NCBI GenBank assembly: GCA_026710435.1
Contig: JAPOQZ010000188.1
Span: 1 to 64,000 of the forward strand
Source: a bacterium
GTDB lineage: Bacteria; Actinomycetota; Acidimicrobiia; Spongiisociales; Spongiisociaceae
Direction: 5' to 3'
Length of the DNA stretch: 64,000 nucleotides
Part shown: piece after piece, positions 44,310 through 52,818 of the stretch
Numbering within the stretch: the first letter of the stretch is position 1
Layout of the letters: every line of letters starts with the position of its first letter
Notes under the pieces: generated by a model
Databases searched by the model: none
What the model was told of the DNA's origin: nothing
What the model saw: the letters and a program-made list of their open reading frames with translations, nothing else
Made by a program: the position numbers and the translations under genes

Positions 44310-45203
44310 TCATTCGTCGACGTCCCTGTGACGGACCGTGGCGTGGTAGCCGCGTCCGGACAACCACCCGGCAAGTTCCTCGGCGAGAGCCACCGAACGG
44401 TGGCGCCCACCCGTACATCCGATCCCGATGCTCACGTATGACTTGCCCTCCTCCCGGTAGCGGGGAATCAGGAAGGAGAGTAGATCGCGCAGCCGGTCGA
44501 GGAATCCCGCTGCGTCCCCGCTGGAGAGGACGTGTTCCCGGACGGCCGGATCCCGACCCGTCAGCGGGCGCAACTCCCGGATCCAATGCGGGTTGGGCAG
44601 GAACCTTACGTCGAACATCAGGTCGAGGTCACGCGGGGTGCCACTCTTGAAGCCGAACGAAGTGACAGCCAGCCGCATCGAGTGGCTCTCGACGAGCGGC
44701 GAGAGTTGGTGAGCGAACCAGTTCCGGAGTTGGTGGACGTTGGTCTCGCTGGTGTTCACGTACATGTCGGCGCGCAACCGCAGGTCCGCCATCATGGACC
44801 GCTCCGTGGCGATCGACTCGGCGAGCGTCCCGAGGGCTAGCGGGTGGGGCCTGCGGTGCTCCTCGTAGCGGCGGATGAGCACGTCGTCGTCTGCGTCGAG
44901 GAACACCAGTGTGACATGTATGCCCGCGTCCTCCAGCGCACGGATGTGATCCTCGAGGTCGCCGAGCGGGAAGCCTCCCCGGCTGTCGAGCACCACGGCC
45001 AGATGGCGGCTCCCTGCCTGCAGATCGTTCAACTCCACTGCGGGACGGAGAAGGTCCGGCGGGAGGTTGTCGATCACGTAGAAGCCGAGGTCCTCGAGCA
45101 CCTTCGCGCCGGTCGATCGTCCCGCACCGGACAGCCCGGTCAGAACGAGCAGGCGGGGACCCTCGTCTGCCGCGGCTGGCCTGGTGATGTCAGGGTCCGT
45201 CAT
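44310..45203 (-). CDS. rapZ: RapZ-family nucleotide-binding protein
   Basis: This 297-residue protein has the P-loop LTGLSGAGRSTGAKVLEDLG and the C-terminal sensor region VSIGIGCTGGRHRSV. In enterobacteria RapZ guides RNase E to the GlmZ RNA and binds GlcN6P; in Gram-positive bacteria its role is less clear. ATG 45203 lies 14 bases inside uvrC. The usual downstream neighbours yvcK and whiA are missing, and pgk follows directly. Confidence 0.93.
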   Translation of the reverse strand: MTDPDITRPAAADEGPRLLVLTGLSGAGRSTGAKVLEDLGFYVIDNLPPDLLRPAVELNDLQAGSRHLAVVLDSRGGFPLGDLEDHIRALEDAGIHVTLVFLDADDDVLIRRYEEHRRPHPLALGTLAESIATERSMMADLRLRADMYVNTSETNVHQLRNWFAHQLSPLVESHSMRLAVTSFGFKSGTPRDLDLMFDVRFLPNPHWIRELRPLTGRDPAVREHVLSSGDAAGFLDRLRDLLSFLIPRYREEGKSYVSIGIGCTGGRHRSVALAEELAGWLSGRGYHATVRHRDVDE

Positions 45204-47022
45204 GCAACCTAGCGTAGAGGCTCTCAGCCACACCGGCGGGCACCACACGGGCGAGTTGCTCGACATCCGCGTTCCTCATCTGCTTGACCGAGCCGAACTC
45301 CCGGATGAGCGCCTTCTTGCGGACCGGACCGATTCCGTACACGTCGTCGAGTATCGAGTCGATCATCCGCTTGCCCCGGAGTTGGCGGTGGTACATCACA
45401 GCAAAGCGATGTGCCTCGTCCCTCACCCGCTGCAGGAGGTGCAGGGCCGGCTGGTCCCGCGGGATGACGATCGGTTCAGGCCGGCCGGGCACGAACACCT
45501 CTTCCATCCTTTTCGCTAGCCCCGCGACCGGAATGTCGAGATCGAAACGGTTGAGAACCTCCACCGCCCGCCCGATCTGACCCGGTCCGCCGTCGATTAG
45601 CACCAGAGAGGGGGGATAGGCAAACTTCCCCCGCTCCGACACCGGCTTTTCGAGGTCCTGGAGGTAGGCGTTGAAGCGCCGCCTGATCACTTCTTCCATC
45701 GAGGAGAAGTCATCTTGACCGGGCACCGTCCGGATCCGGAACCGCCGGTAGTGACTCCGGCGGGGGAGACCGTCCTCGAGAACCACCATCGATCCGACGG
45801 TATGGCGGCCCTGGATGGTCGATATGTCATACGCCTCGATACGGAGAGGTGGTTCCGGCAGGGCCAGGGCAGTCTGGAGGCTTCTGAGGTCCTTTGCTCT
45901 GGCGTTGTGGTCCGACTGGCGGCGGAGCCGGTGACGTACGAAGGCCTCGGCGGCATTGGTCCTGGCCGTTTCGATAAGACGGCGCTTGGCCCCTCGCTGG
46001 GGCACCTTGAGCGTCACCCGTGATCCCCGCCGCCGGGTCAGGAGATCCGCCCAGGGTTCGTCGTCGGGAGGCAGCACTTCCATCAGCACCTGGCGGGGAG
46101 GCGGAGAGGACACGTCGTAGAGATCCCGGAGCACGGTCGCCATCACTTGTTCCGGGGTCACGTCCTCGACGCGGTCGATGATGGAACCGAGGCGGCCGAC
46201 TATCCGACCGTTGCGGACTTTGAACACCTGCACGGAGACCTCGAGGTCATCCCCGTGGGTGGCGATCAGGTCGAACTCCTCGGGCCGGTCGGTCACTATC
46301 TCCTGGCGCGCCACTGCTCGTCGCACATCGTCTACCTGGTCCCGGATGCGGGCCGCACGCTCGTACTCCAGCACCTCGGACGCATCCCGCATGCGTTGCT
46401 CGAGGCGCGCTATGAGATCCCCCGCACTGCCCTGAAGGATCTGCGCCAGCGAGTCGACGTACTCGGCGTAGGTCTCCTCATCGACAAAGCCCACGCAGGG
46501 GGCCGAGCAACGCTCGATCTCGTACTCGATGCAGGGCCGGTCCTTGAGTTGATGCCTGCGGAACACGGTATCCGAGCAGGTTCGGATGGGAAGGGACTTG
46601 AGCAGCAGGTCGAGGGTGTTGCGGATGGCGTAGGCGTGGGCGAAGGGCCCGAAGTACTGGTTCCCCTTCTTCTTGGAGCCCCTCATTACCCGGGCCCGGG
46701 GCCATTGGTCGGAGCGGGTGATGGCCAGGTACGGGTAGCTCTTGTCGTCCCTCAGGCGGATGTTGAAGCGGGGCAGGTGCTCCTTGATGAGCGAGTACTC
46801 GAGAAACAGAGCAGCCACCTCGCTGTCCACCACGATCCACTCGACCTGGTCGGAAGCCTCGATCATTGCCTGGGTGCGCGGCGGCAGGTCCCTGAGGAAG
46901 TAGGAGGACACCCGCTTGCGAAGGGACTTGGCCTTCCCCACGTAAGTCACCTGACCGTGAGCGTTGCGGAAGAGATAGGCCCCGACGGCGTCAGGAATCT
47001 CGGCGGGTGCGGGTCGCTTCAC
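45190..47022 (-). CDS. uvrC: Excinuclease ABC subunit C
   Basis: UvrC, 610 residues, makes both incisions in nucleotide excision repair. The N-terminal GIY-YIG domain shows GAYLFRNAHGQVTYVGKAKS. The Cys-rich ERCSAPCVGFVD and a UvrB-interacting UVR helix (about residues 205-240) follow. The RNase H-like half includes RIEAYDISTIQGRHTVGSMV, with its catalytic Asp, and ends with helix-hairpin-helix GIGPVRKKALIREFGSVKQM. ATG 47022 fits the usual start. uvrA lies 8 kb away in the same window. Confidence 0.95.
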   Translation of the reverse strand: MKRPAPAEIPDAVGAYLFRNAHGQVTYVGKAKSLRKRVSSYFLRDLPPRTQAMIEASDQVEWIVVDSEVAALFLEYSLIKEHLPRFNIRLRDDKSYPYLAITRSDQWPRARVMRGSKKKGNQYFGPFAHAYAIRNTLDLLLKSLPIRTCSDTVFRRHQLKDRPCIEYEIERCSAPCVGFVDEETYAEYVDSLAQILQGSAGDLIARLEQRMRDASEVLEYERAARIRDQVDDVRRAVARQEIVTDRPEEFDLIATHGDDLEVSVQVFKVRNGRIVGRLGSIIDRVEDVTPEQVMATVLRDLYDVSSPPPRQVLMEVLPPDDEPWADLLTRRRGSRVTLKVPQRGAKRRLIETARTNAAEAFVRHRLRRQSDHNARAKDLRSLQTALALPEPPLRIEAYDISTIQGRHTVGSMVVLEDGLPRRSHYRRFRIRTVPGQDDFSSMEEVIRRRFNAYLQDLEKPVSERGKFAYPPSLVLIDGGPGQIGRAVEVLNRFDLDIPVAGLAKRMEEVFVPGRPEPIVIPRDQPALHLLQRVRDEAHRFAVMYHRQLRGKRMIDSILDDVYGIGPVRKKALIREFGSVKQMRNADVEQLARVVPAGVAESLYARLHDGP

Positions 47023-47217
47023 AGGAATTCTTGAGTCGGGGCTCCTGAGGAGGCCAGCAAGACCGCTGATGGTTGGGGCGTCGCCGACTCATGTGACCTT
47101 CTCTCATCGACCGGCGGGAAAAACGGGCGCTTTCTCGGCACCCTCCAAGAGTAACGGCTCGGCCTCGAACGGCACCCGGCGTCGAATAGCCCAGGTGCGT
47201 TCCCGGGCTGAGACCGG

Positions 47218-49302
47218 TCAGCCTGAAGATCCGAACCATCCGTCGTGGACCTGGCGGTAGAGCCCGCTCTCCATGAGATCCAATAGCGCCAGGTCGACCC
47301 GTTCGACGAGTTCGGAGTCACCCTCGGCGATCATCAGACCGTATTGCACTTTCTCGAAGACGGGGCCGACGGTGGTGACCGCGCCCACGCCTTCCCGGGA
47401 TACGTGGAAGCGGAGGACGGGTGCGTCGAATACGACTGCATCCACGTCTCCTTCGTCCATGAGCCGGTAGGCATCGTCCACCTCGTCCACGAGGACGGGA
47501 CCGATCCCGACGCTCTCCAGGTAGGTCTCGCCGGTCGAACGGGCAACGGTGGCGATCCGGTGGCCGGGAAGGTCGCTGGGCCCGGCGATCTCGCCCCTGA
47601 GTTGGCTCACCGCCAGGGAAGATGCGATGGAGGCGGTGAAGCTGGCGAACACGAGCGTTCCGAGCGCGATCCACACCAGCGCGAAACCTCTCCCTAGCCC
47701 ACCCCGAGCCACCTTATCTCCGTATCCGACGGTGCTCATCGTCACCACGGACCAGTAGAACGAGTCCCAGATCCCCCGGCGATAAGGGACGGCGAAATCG
47801 GGGTTGTGATGGCGTTCCAACCACCAGATGAGGTGCGCGGCCAGCAGAACAGCCACTGCGAACACCACAACCAGCCAGGGCAGGTCTGAACCGGCGATAG
47901 CCCGCATGAAGCTAAGAATGCGATCCCCCAGACCCTGATCCGCCTGGGTGGGCGCCATGATCGTGAGTCCGGTATCGAGAACCGGCAGCGAGAAGTCCAC
48001 CGTCTCCTCACGGGTTCCGGTGATGGCCACACCCCCCAGACCCAGCTGGGCCACGCCCCTGGAGATGTCGTCCATCTGCTTGGCCACGGTGTCCACTGCG
48101 TATATCTCCAAGTCCATGCCTAGCTGCGCTGCGACCAGGCGAACAAGCGCAACCTCGAAACCGTCGTAGGAGCGGTCCTCGTAGATCACGAATGGCGGGA
48201 GAACGCGAGCGGCAACCCTGAGCACCCCCCCTCCGCTACCTGCAACCGAGCCCGCCTCGCTCAAGGCGAGGGCGTCGGGATCGGCCGAGTCGATCCAGCG
48301 CCGGACCAAGGCCTCGTTGGCCGTCACCCACTGCTCGGCGTGCCGGCGGATGTCCTCGGGATCCCCCTCGTCCTCCACCATCAGGGCGTTCTGCGCCGAG
48401 ATGTCGGCTAGCGAGATCACCACCTGCTCGAGGAGCCTCCGGACCGATGGGTGAGCGTTGAGGAACGCCGAGTTGGCGACCACCCGTATGTCATTTGGCG
48501 GCCAGCCCACCTGGCACGGATCGTTGCGACATCCGGGGACGCCCGGGATGGCCGTGCGGTCCAGGAAGGCTGCCTGATCCTCGGGGAGGGATGGGAACGG
48601 CGTCTCGAGCCACAGAACATCCTCGCCGGGCACCAACTCCCCGACGGTCCAATTGGGAGTCCACGTGTAGAAGAGGACCGGCTGCCCGGCTCGGTAGCGG
48701 TCCACCGTCTCCGAAATGAGGGGCGAGTAGGCACCCTGCACATGTTCCACGGTTTCAGCCAGACCGTAAGCTTCGAGATGATGATCGATGATCCTGGCGC
48801 AGGACCATCCCACTTCGCACCCCACCAGGTCCGCCAAGCCGTCGCCGTCCGTATCGAACAGAGCCGCTACGTCGGGGTCGGCCAGGTCACCCAAATCGGT
48901 TATCCCAAAGGACTCGGCGGTCGCGATGTCCACGAAATACCCCTGCAGCGCACCGTCGTCCACCTGGGTCCCGACCGGTTCCAGCAACCCCACGTCGAGA
49001 TACGGGTCATGCAGTGGAAACCAGCCGTTGGGCCACATGTCCACTTCGCCGGCGGCGACCGCCGCGTAGAACTCGGGATTCTCCATGGTGACCGGACCGT
49101 CGACCTCGAATCCCAGGCGCTGCAACAGAATCCGGTAGACCTCCGCCTGGAACCAGCCCGTGTCCCATGTCGCTCGGGCCATGCGCACCCGCGGGCGATC
49201 CGTTTCGCCCGTGTTCGCCTGACCGACAGTCCGCTCCGCACCGAGTACGACAATCAGCGCTGTCGCAAGGATCCAAGCTACGGCGAGGAAGGTTCGCTGC
49301 AT
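47218..49302 (-). CDS. GluR0-like potassium channel with extra N-terminal betaine-type binding domain
   Basis: This 694-residue receptor-channel has an unusual layout. Residues 1-29 are a signal peptide. Residues 36-337 match OpuAC/ProX betaine-binding proteins (ARATWDTGWFQAEVY, NGWFPLHDPYLD, FYTWTPNWT, NDIRVVAN) and the lipoprotein at 51361-52299, with Trp46, 90, 94, 166, 214 and 218 conserved between the two. Residues 359-455 are lobe 1 of a SBP_bac_3 domain (YDGFEVALVRLVAAQLGMDL, ITGTREETVDFS). A helix at 474-495, the pore loop with TVGYGD (524-529) and a helix at 539-566 with SFTASIASSL, the counterpart of the glutamate-receptor SYTANLAAF gate, follow. Residues 574-690 are lobe 2 (DLPGHRIATVARSTGETYL, DAVVFDAPVL). 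I infer a K+-selective, ligand-gated channel; its ligands are unproven. It is divergent from the betaine transporter. Confidence 0.88.
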   Translation of the reverse strand: MQRTFLAVAWILATALIVVLGAERTVGQANTGETDRPRVRMARATWDTGWFQAEVYRILLQRLGFEVDGPVTMENPEFYAAVAAGEVDMWPNGWFPLHDPYLDVGLLEPVGTQVDDGALQGYFVDIATAESFGITDLGDLADPDVAALFDTDGDGLADLVGCEVGWSCARIIDHHLEAYGLAETVEHVQGAYSPLISETVDRYRAGQPVLFYTWTPNWTVGELVPGEDVLWLETPFPSLPEDQAAFLDRTAIPGVPGCRNDPCQVGWPPNDIRVVANSAFLNAHPSVRRLLEQVVISLADISAQNALMVEDEGDPEDIRRHAEQWVTANEALVRRWIDSADPDALALSEAGSVAGSGGGVLRVAARVLPPFVIYEDRSYDGFEVALVRLVAAQLGMDLEIYAVDTVAKQMDDISRGVAQLGLGGVAITGTREETVDFSLPVLDTGLTIMAPTQADQGLGDRILSFMRAIAGSDLPWLVVVFAVAVLLAAHLIWWLERHHNPDFAVPYRRGIWDSFYWSVVTMSTVGYGDKVARGGLGRGFALVWIALGTLVFASFTASIASSLAVSQLRGEIAGPSDLPGHRIATVARSTGETYLESVGIGPVLVDEVDDAYRLMDEGDVDAVVFDAPVLRFHVSREGVGAVTTVGPVFEKVQYGLMIAEGDSELVERVDLALLDLMESGLYRQVHDGWFGSSG

Positions 49303-49594
49303 TGAAATATCCCTGTAGCAGTGAGCAGAAGGTTAGCGACACTCCAAACGAGTGTGCAGGGAACGAGAAAATCACCCTTCGTGGCGGCACGGGCGCTACC
49401 CGCTCGTTATTGTTCCTAACAGGCAGGACAACCTAGGAGAGCCACTCACCGGCTCGTATTGTCGTTTGGGCGGCAGGACGTCAGTTGCCGCGGCGAGCAG
49501 ATTCGGTGTTCGAAGGGTCTCCCAGGCGATTGGTCAGTCAAAGAGCGCGAGAGAGGAGGCTCCTCAATGGTAAGAAGCATCGCAAGGTTGAGTC
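49303..49594. promoter_or_regulatory. Divergent control region of the osmolyte locus
   Basis: These 292 bases separate the channel gene from the BCCT gene and must hold both promoters. A small palindrome, ACACTC-CAAAC-GAGTGT (49339-49355), lies 36-53 bases before the channel start and could be an operator. I could not place -35 and -10 boxes with confidence. The Shine-Dalgarno of the BCCT gene is probably the AAGG about eight bases before ATG 49595. Confidence 0.4.
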
Positions 49595-51364
49595 ATGGCT
49601 GATAAAGGCCAGGACCTCGACCTCACCAAGATATCCGAGGCATACGAGGATTGGGAAGAGGAGGAGGATCGCCGCCGCGACGATGCTATCCGTCACCGCG
49701 CGCAGTTCGAGGGCCTTCAAGTAGACCCTGACATCGACTTCTATCCCGAGGTAGCCGATCGGGAGCCCGGCGACAAGAACATAGTCAGGTGGGGATTCGA
49801 CATACATCCCCAGGTGACTTTTTCCGCTGCGGGATTCCTCCTGATCTTCATCGCCGCCACGCTGTTCTTCCCGGATCAGGCGAGCGGGGTGTTCGGAGCA
49901 GTCCTCAACTTCATCAACGAGAAGGTGGGCTGGCTGTACATCATCTCGTTCAACATATTCATCGGAGCCGCTCTCTACTTCGCATTGGGTAGGTACGGCA
50001 AGATACGGCTGGGCGGACCAGCGGCCCTTCCGGAGTTCTCCACGGGCGCCTGGTACGCAATGTTGATCTCCGCCGGTCTCGGCATCGGGCTGATGTTCTG
50101 GGGCGTGGCTGAGCCGATCTTCCACTTGACGGCGCCGCCTCCCCTCTTCGACGTAGAACCCTTGTCGACGGGCGCGGCCAGGGCGTCCCTGGCGACCTCC
50201 TACCTCCACTGGGGGATACATGGATGGGCGCTATATGGCCTGGTAGCCCTAGCCCTGGGATTCTTCGCCTACAACCGGGGATTGCCATTGACCTTCCGGT
50301 CGGTGTTCTACCCGATTCTGGGTCCGAGGATCTACGGCGGATGGGGCAATGCGATCGACGTGCTCACCGTCGTGGCGACACTCTTCGGCCTGGCGACCTC
50401 GCTGGGGTTCGGTGCCTCACAGGCTGCCGCAGGGCTGAACAAGGTCTTCGGTGTCCCGGACAATCTGGGAGTCCAGATAATCCTCATCGCAGGTATCACA
50501 GGGCTGGCCACCATCTCGGTGGTGGCGGGACTGGACGCCGGGGTCAAGAGACTGAGCCAGCTCAACGTATGGCTGGCCGCAGCGTTCCTGATCTTCGTGC
50601 TCCTGGTTGGACCGACCCTGCTGGTGCTCTCGCTGTATGTCGAAAGCATCGGCGTCTACATCCAGATCCTTCCGGAGTTCTCGTTCTGGAACGCCGCCCT
50701 GCTCGACACCCAGTGGCAGCAGTGGTGGACGATCTTCTACTGGGGATGGTGGATCTCCTGGTCCCCCTTCGTCGGTATGTTCATCGCCCGGATCTCCAAG
50801 GGACGCTCCGTGCGGGAGATGATCATCGGTGTGATCGTGCTTCCCTGCCTCCTGTGCTTCCTTTGGTTCGCGGTGTTCGGCGGAGCGGCCATGGATCTCC
50901 AGATGCGTGGTGAGCTGGACGTGGCCACTGCGGTCAACGAGAACGTGGCGACCGCCCTGTTCGTGATGTTGGAGGCCTTCCCATTGACCTTCTTCGTCTC
51001 GCTGGTCGGCATCCTGTTGCTGATTTCGTTCTTCGTAACGTCGTCGGACTCGGGATCCCTGGTGGTGGACCACCTCACCTCGGGAGGAAAGCTCGACTCA
51101 CCCAAACCGCAGCGTGTGTTCTGGGCGTTGATGGAAGGCTTGGTGGCGATCGTGTTGCTGATCGGAGGCGGCCTATCCGCCCTCCAGACGGCAGCCGTGG
51201 CTACCGGACTGCCTTTCCTTTTCGTGCTCCTGATAATGCTCTGGAGCCTGAAGAAGGCCTTCGATGAAGAGCTCGACCTCTTGGAGAGCCACTACGACGA
51301 GGCCATCTTCCAAGCCCAGCACAGCGGCTTGATCGAGCGACTGGGAAGAGGAGGTGAAAAGTGA
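49595..51364 (+). CDS. BCCT-family betaine/carnitine/choline-type transporter
   Basis: This 589-residue secondary transporter has twelve predicted helices. The glycine-rich SAGLGIGLMFWGVAEPI (159-175) and the aromatic substrate box WWTIFYWGWWISWSPFVGMF (377-396) closely match BetP-type betaine carriers, with the GxGxG pattern typical of Na+-coupled members. Residues 1-75 are an acidic cytoplasmic tail (EAYEDWEEEEDRRRDD), and the C-terminal 40 residues after helix 12 are charged (DEELDLLESHYDEA). In BetP such tails take part in osmotic sensing. The stop overlaps the GTG of a betaine-binding lipoprotein, which is odd because BCCT carriers are not known to need one. Confidence 0.93.
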   Translation: MADKGQDLDLTKISEAYEDWEEEEDRRRDDAIRHRAQFEGLQVDPDIDFYPEVADREPGDKNIVRWGFDIHPQVTFSAAGFLLIFIAATLFFPDQASGVFGAVLNFINEKVGWLYIISFNIFIGAALYFALGRYGKIRLGGPAALPEFSTGAWYAMLISAGLGIGLMFWGVAEPIFHLTAPPPLFDVEPLSTGAARASLATSYLHWGIHGWALYGLVALALGFFAYNRGLPLTFRSVFYPILGPRIYGGWGNAIDVLTVVATLFGLATSLGFGASQAAAGLNKVFGVPDNLGVQIILIAGITGLATISVVAGLDAGVKRLSQLNVWLAAAFLIFVLLVGPTLLVLSLYVESIGVYIQILPEFSFWNAALLDTQWQQWWTIFYWGWWISWSPFVGMFIARISKGRSVREMIIGVIVLPCLLCFLWFAVFGGAAMDLQMRGELDVATAVNENVATALFVMLEAFPLTFFVSLVGILLLISFFVTSSDSGSLVVDHLTSGGKLDSPKPQRVFWALMEGLVAIVLLIGGGLSALQTAAVATGLPFLFVLLIMLWSLKKAFDEELDLLESHYDEAIFQAQHSGLIERLGRGGEK

Positions 51365-52299
51365 TCAAGAGATCGAGCACCCTCATCGCGGCAGCTCTCG
51401 CTGCCGTGGTGATGCTCTCGGCTTGCGGCGTCGAAGACGACGGTGGACCGGTGTCCATCGCTCGGGCCAACTGGAGTTCCGGCTACATGCAGGCATCCAT
51501 CTATGCACAGTTGATCGAAGAGCTCGGGTACGAGGTCACCGATCCGGCAGCCGCCACCCTCAGTCCGTATTCGTTCTATCCGGCTTTGGCCGCTGGGCAG
51601 TACGACCTGTGGGCCAACGGTTGGTTCCCACTCCACGACATCTACCTGGACGGAGAAAACGTCACCGGCCAAGAGGTGGACCTGCCGATCGACCCGATCG
51701 GCTGGCAGGTGGCCCAAGGGGCCACCGACGGCTTGATGATCGACAAGGCCACGGCTGACAGTCTGGGAATCAACTCAATGGACGGCGTAGCCGCCAACGC
51801 AAGTGTCTTCGACACGGACAACGACGGCAAGGCAAACCTATTCGGATGCAACGTCGGATGGGGATGCGAGACTGCAATCAACGAACAGATCGCCAACGAG
51901 AGTTGGGGCTCCAGCGTGGAACAGATCTCCGGCACCTACGACGAACTGGTCGCAGGCGTCGTGGACAGGGTGAGCGCCGGTGAACCGGCACTGTTCTACG
52001 CCTGGACACCCAACTGGACGAACACCGTCCTGGTGGACGGCGGCAATGCAGTTTGGCTGCAGTCCAACGTCAATGACATTCGGGCGGTGGCCAACACCGA
52101 CTTCCTGGATGCACACCCGGACATCCACCGCCTCCTCGAGGTGGTGGCGATCCCGTTGGGCGACATAGCCGCTCAAAACGCCAAGATGGCCGCAGCCGAC
52201 GATTACTCCGAGGCTGATGTCGAGGCAGACGCCGAAGCCTGGATAGCCGCCAACCGTACAGTCGTCGACGGATGGCTGATAACGGCGCGCGGAGGCTGA
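51361..52299 (+). CDS. Glycine betaine-type substrate-binding lipoprotein
   Basis: This 312-residue lipoprotein has a signal peptide ending MLSAC (lipidated Cys22). The domain matches OpuAC/ProX: IARANWSSGYMQASIYAQLI, LWANGWFPLHDIYLD, a Ca-site-like DTDNDGKANLFG, GCNVGWGC and FYAWTPNWT. Trp38, 84, 88, 167, 215 and 219 could form the aromatic cage for a quaternary amine. GTG 51361 overlaps the BCCT stop (GTGA), with a near-perfect GGAGGTGAAAA ribosome site inside the transporter gene, so the two are translated together. No ABC permease or ATPase is present. It closely resembles residues 36-337 of the divergent channel. A terminator follows. Confidence 0.92.
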   Translation: MIKRSSTLIAAALAAVVMLSACGVEDDGGPVSIARANWSSGYMQASIYAQLIEELGYEVTDPAAATLSPYSFYPALAAGQYDLWANGWFPLHDIYLDGENVTGQEVDLPIDPIGWQVAQGATDGLMIDKATADSLGINSMDGVAANASVFDTDNDGKANLFGCNVGWGCETAINEQIANESWGSSVEQISGTYDELVAGVVDRVSAGEPALFYAWTPNWTNTVLVDGGNAVWLQSNVNDIRAVANTDFLDAHPDIHRLLEVVAIPLGDIAAQNAKMAAADDYSEADVEADAEAWIAANRTVVDGWLITARGG

Positions 52300-52333
52300 C
52301 AAGCGAAGGAACAAGGCAACATTCGATAGGCGT

Positions 52334-52363
52334 AACGGCCCCTCCCCCAGCGGAGGGGCCGTT
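52334..52363 (+). terminator. Rho-independent-type hairpin after the BCCT operon
   Basis: A perfect 12 bp stem, AACGGCCCCTCC / GGAGGGGCCGTT, with a six-base loop lies 34 bases past the lipoprotein stop. Only a weak U-run follows. Confidence 0.75.
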
Positions 52364-52818
52364 CCACTTGCAGACCCTGTTCAGGCCTCTCCACCCTTGT
52401 CGACCATCCGCCGGGGGGGTAGAGAGCCAGGCACCGTCGGCGACCCCTCGTTGAGGCAGGTCTCACTTCCGGGGCGACAGCTGTAGTAGTGCTCATCCTC
52501 TGGCGTTCTCTCAGTAAGACACTCCGTGACGGACTCGAGCCGTCGGTAAGCCGCTAGCCGTGACCTCTTCGTGGTCCCCGGCTCACCCACCCGTGAAGGC
52601 CCGGTTCGAGCCTGTTTTCGTGGCTTCTCCCGCATGCAGCCGAAGGATGAACGGCGCTCTCGAGTCGGCGGGCTTATCGAATCCGCCGTCGCTCCATGTC
52701 AGGAGTCTGCCAGCGGCTACCCACCCGCTCGACAAACCCCGCGCACGAAGAATCGGGGCTGACCGTACTCCTGCTGATAGAATCCGTCCCTCTCGGTGCA
52801 TATAGAAGGAGTTCTTGC
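52364..52818. other. Intergenic stretch before the mechanosensitive-channel gene
   Basis: No recognised gene is present. A minus-strand frame of 84 codons (52381-52635) starts MREKPRKQARTGPSRVGEP and contains RSRLAAYRRLESVTECLTE; it has no family I know and lacks a clear ribosome site, so I do not call it. The promoter of the downstream gene should lie near 52750-52800. Confidence 0.4.

Noticed and set aside
52381-52635. 84-codon minus-strand frame between terminator and CmpX-like gene
   Set aside because: It is basic and low in structure, lacks a clear ribosome site, and I know no related family.
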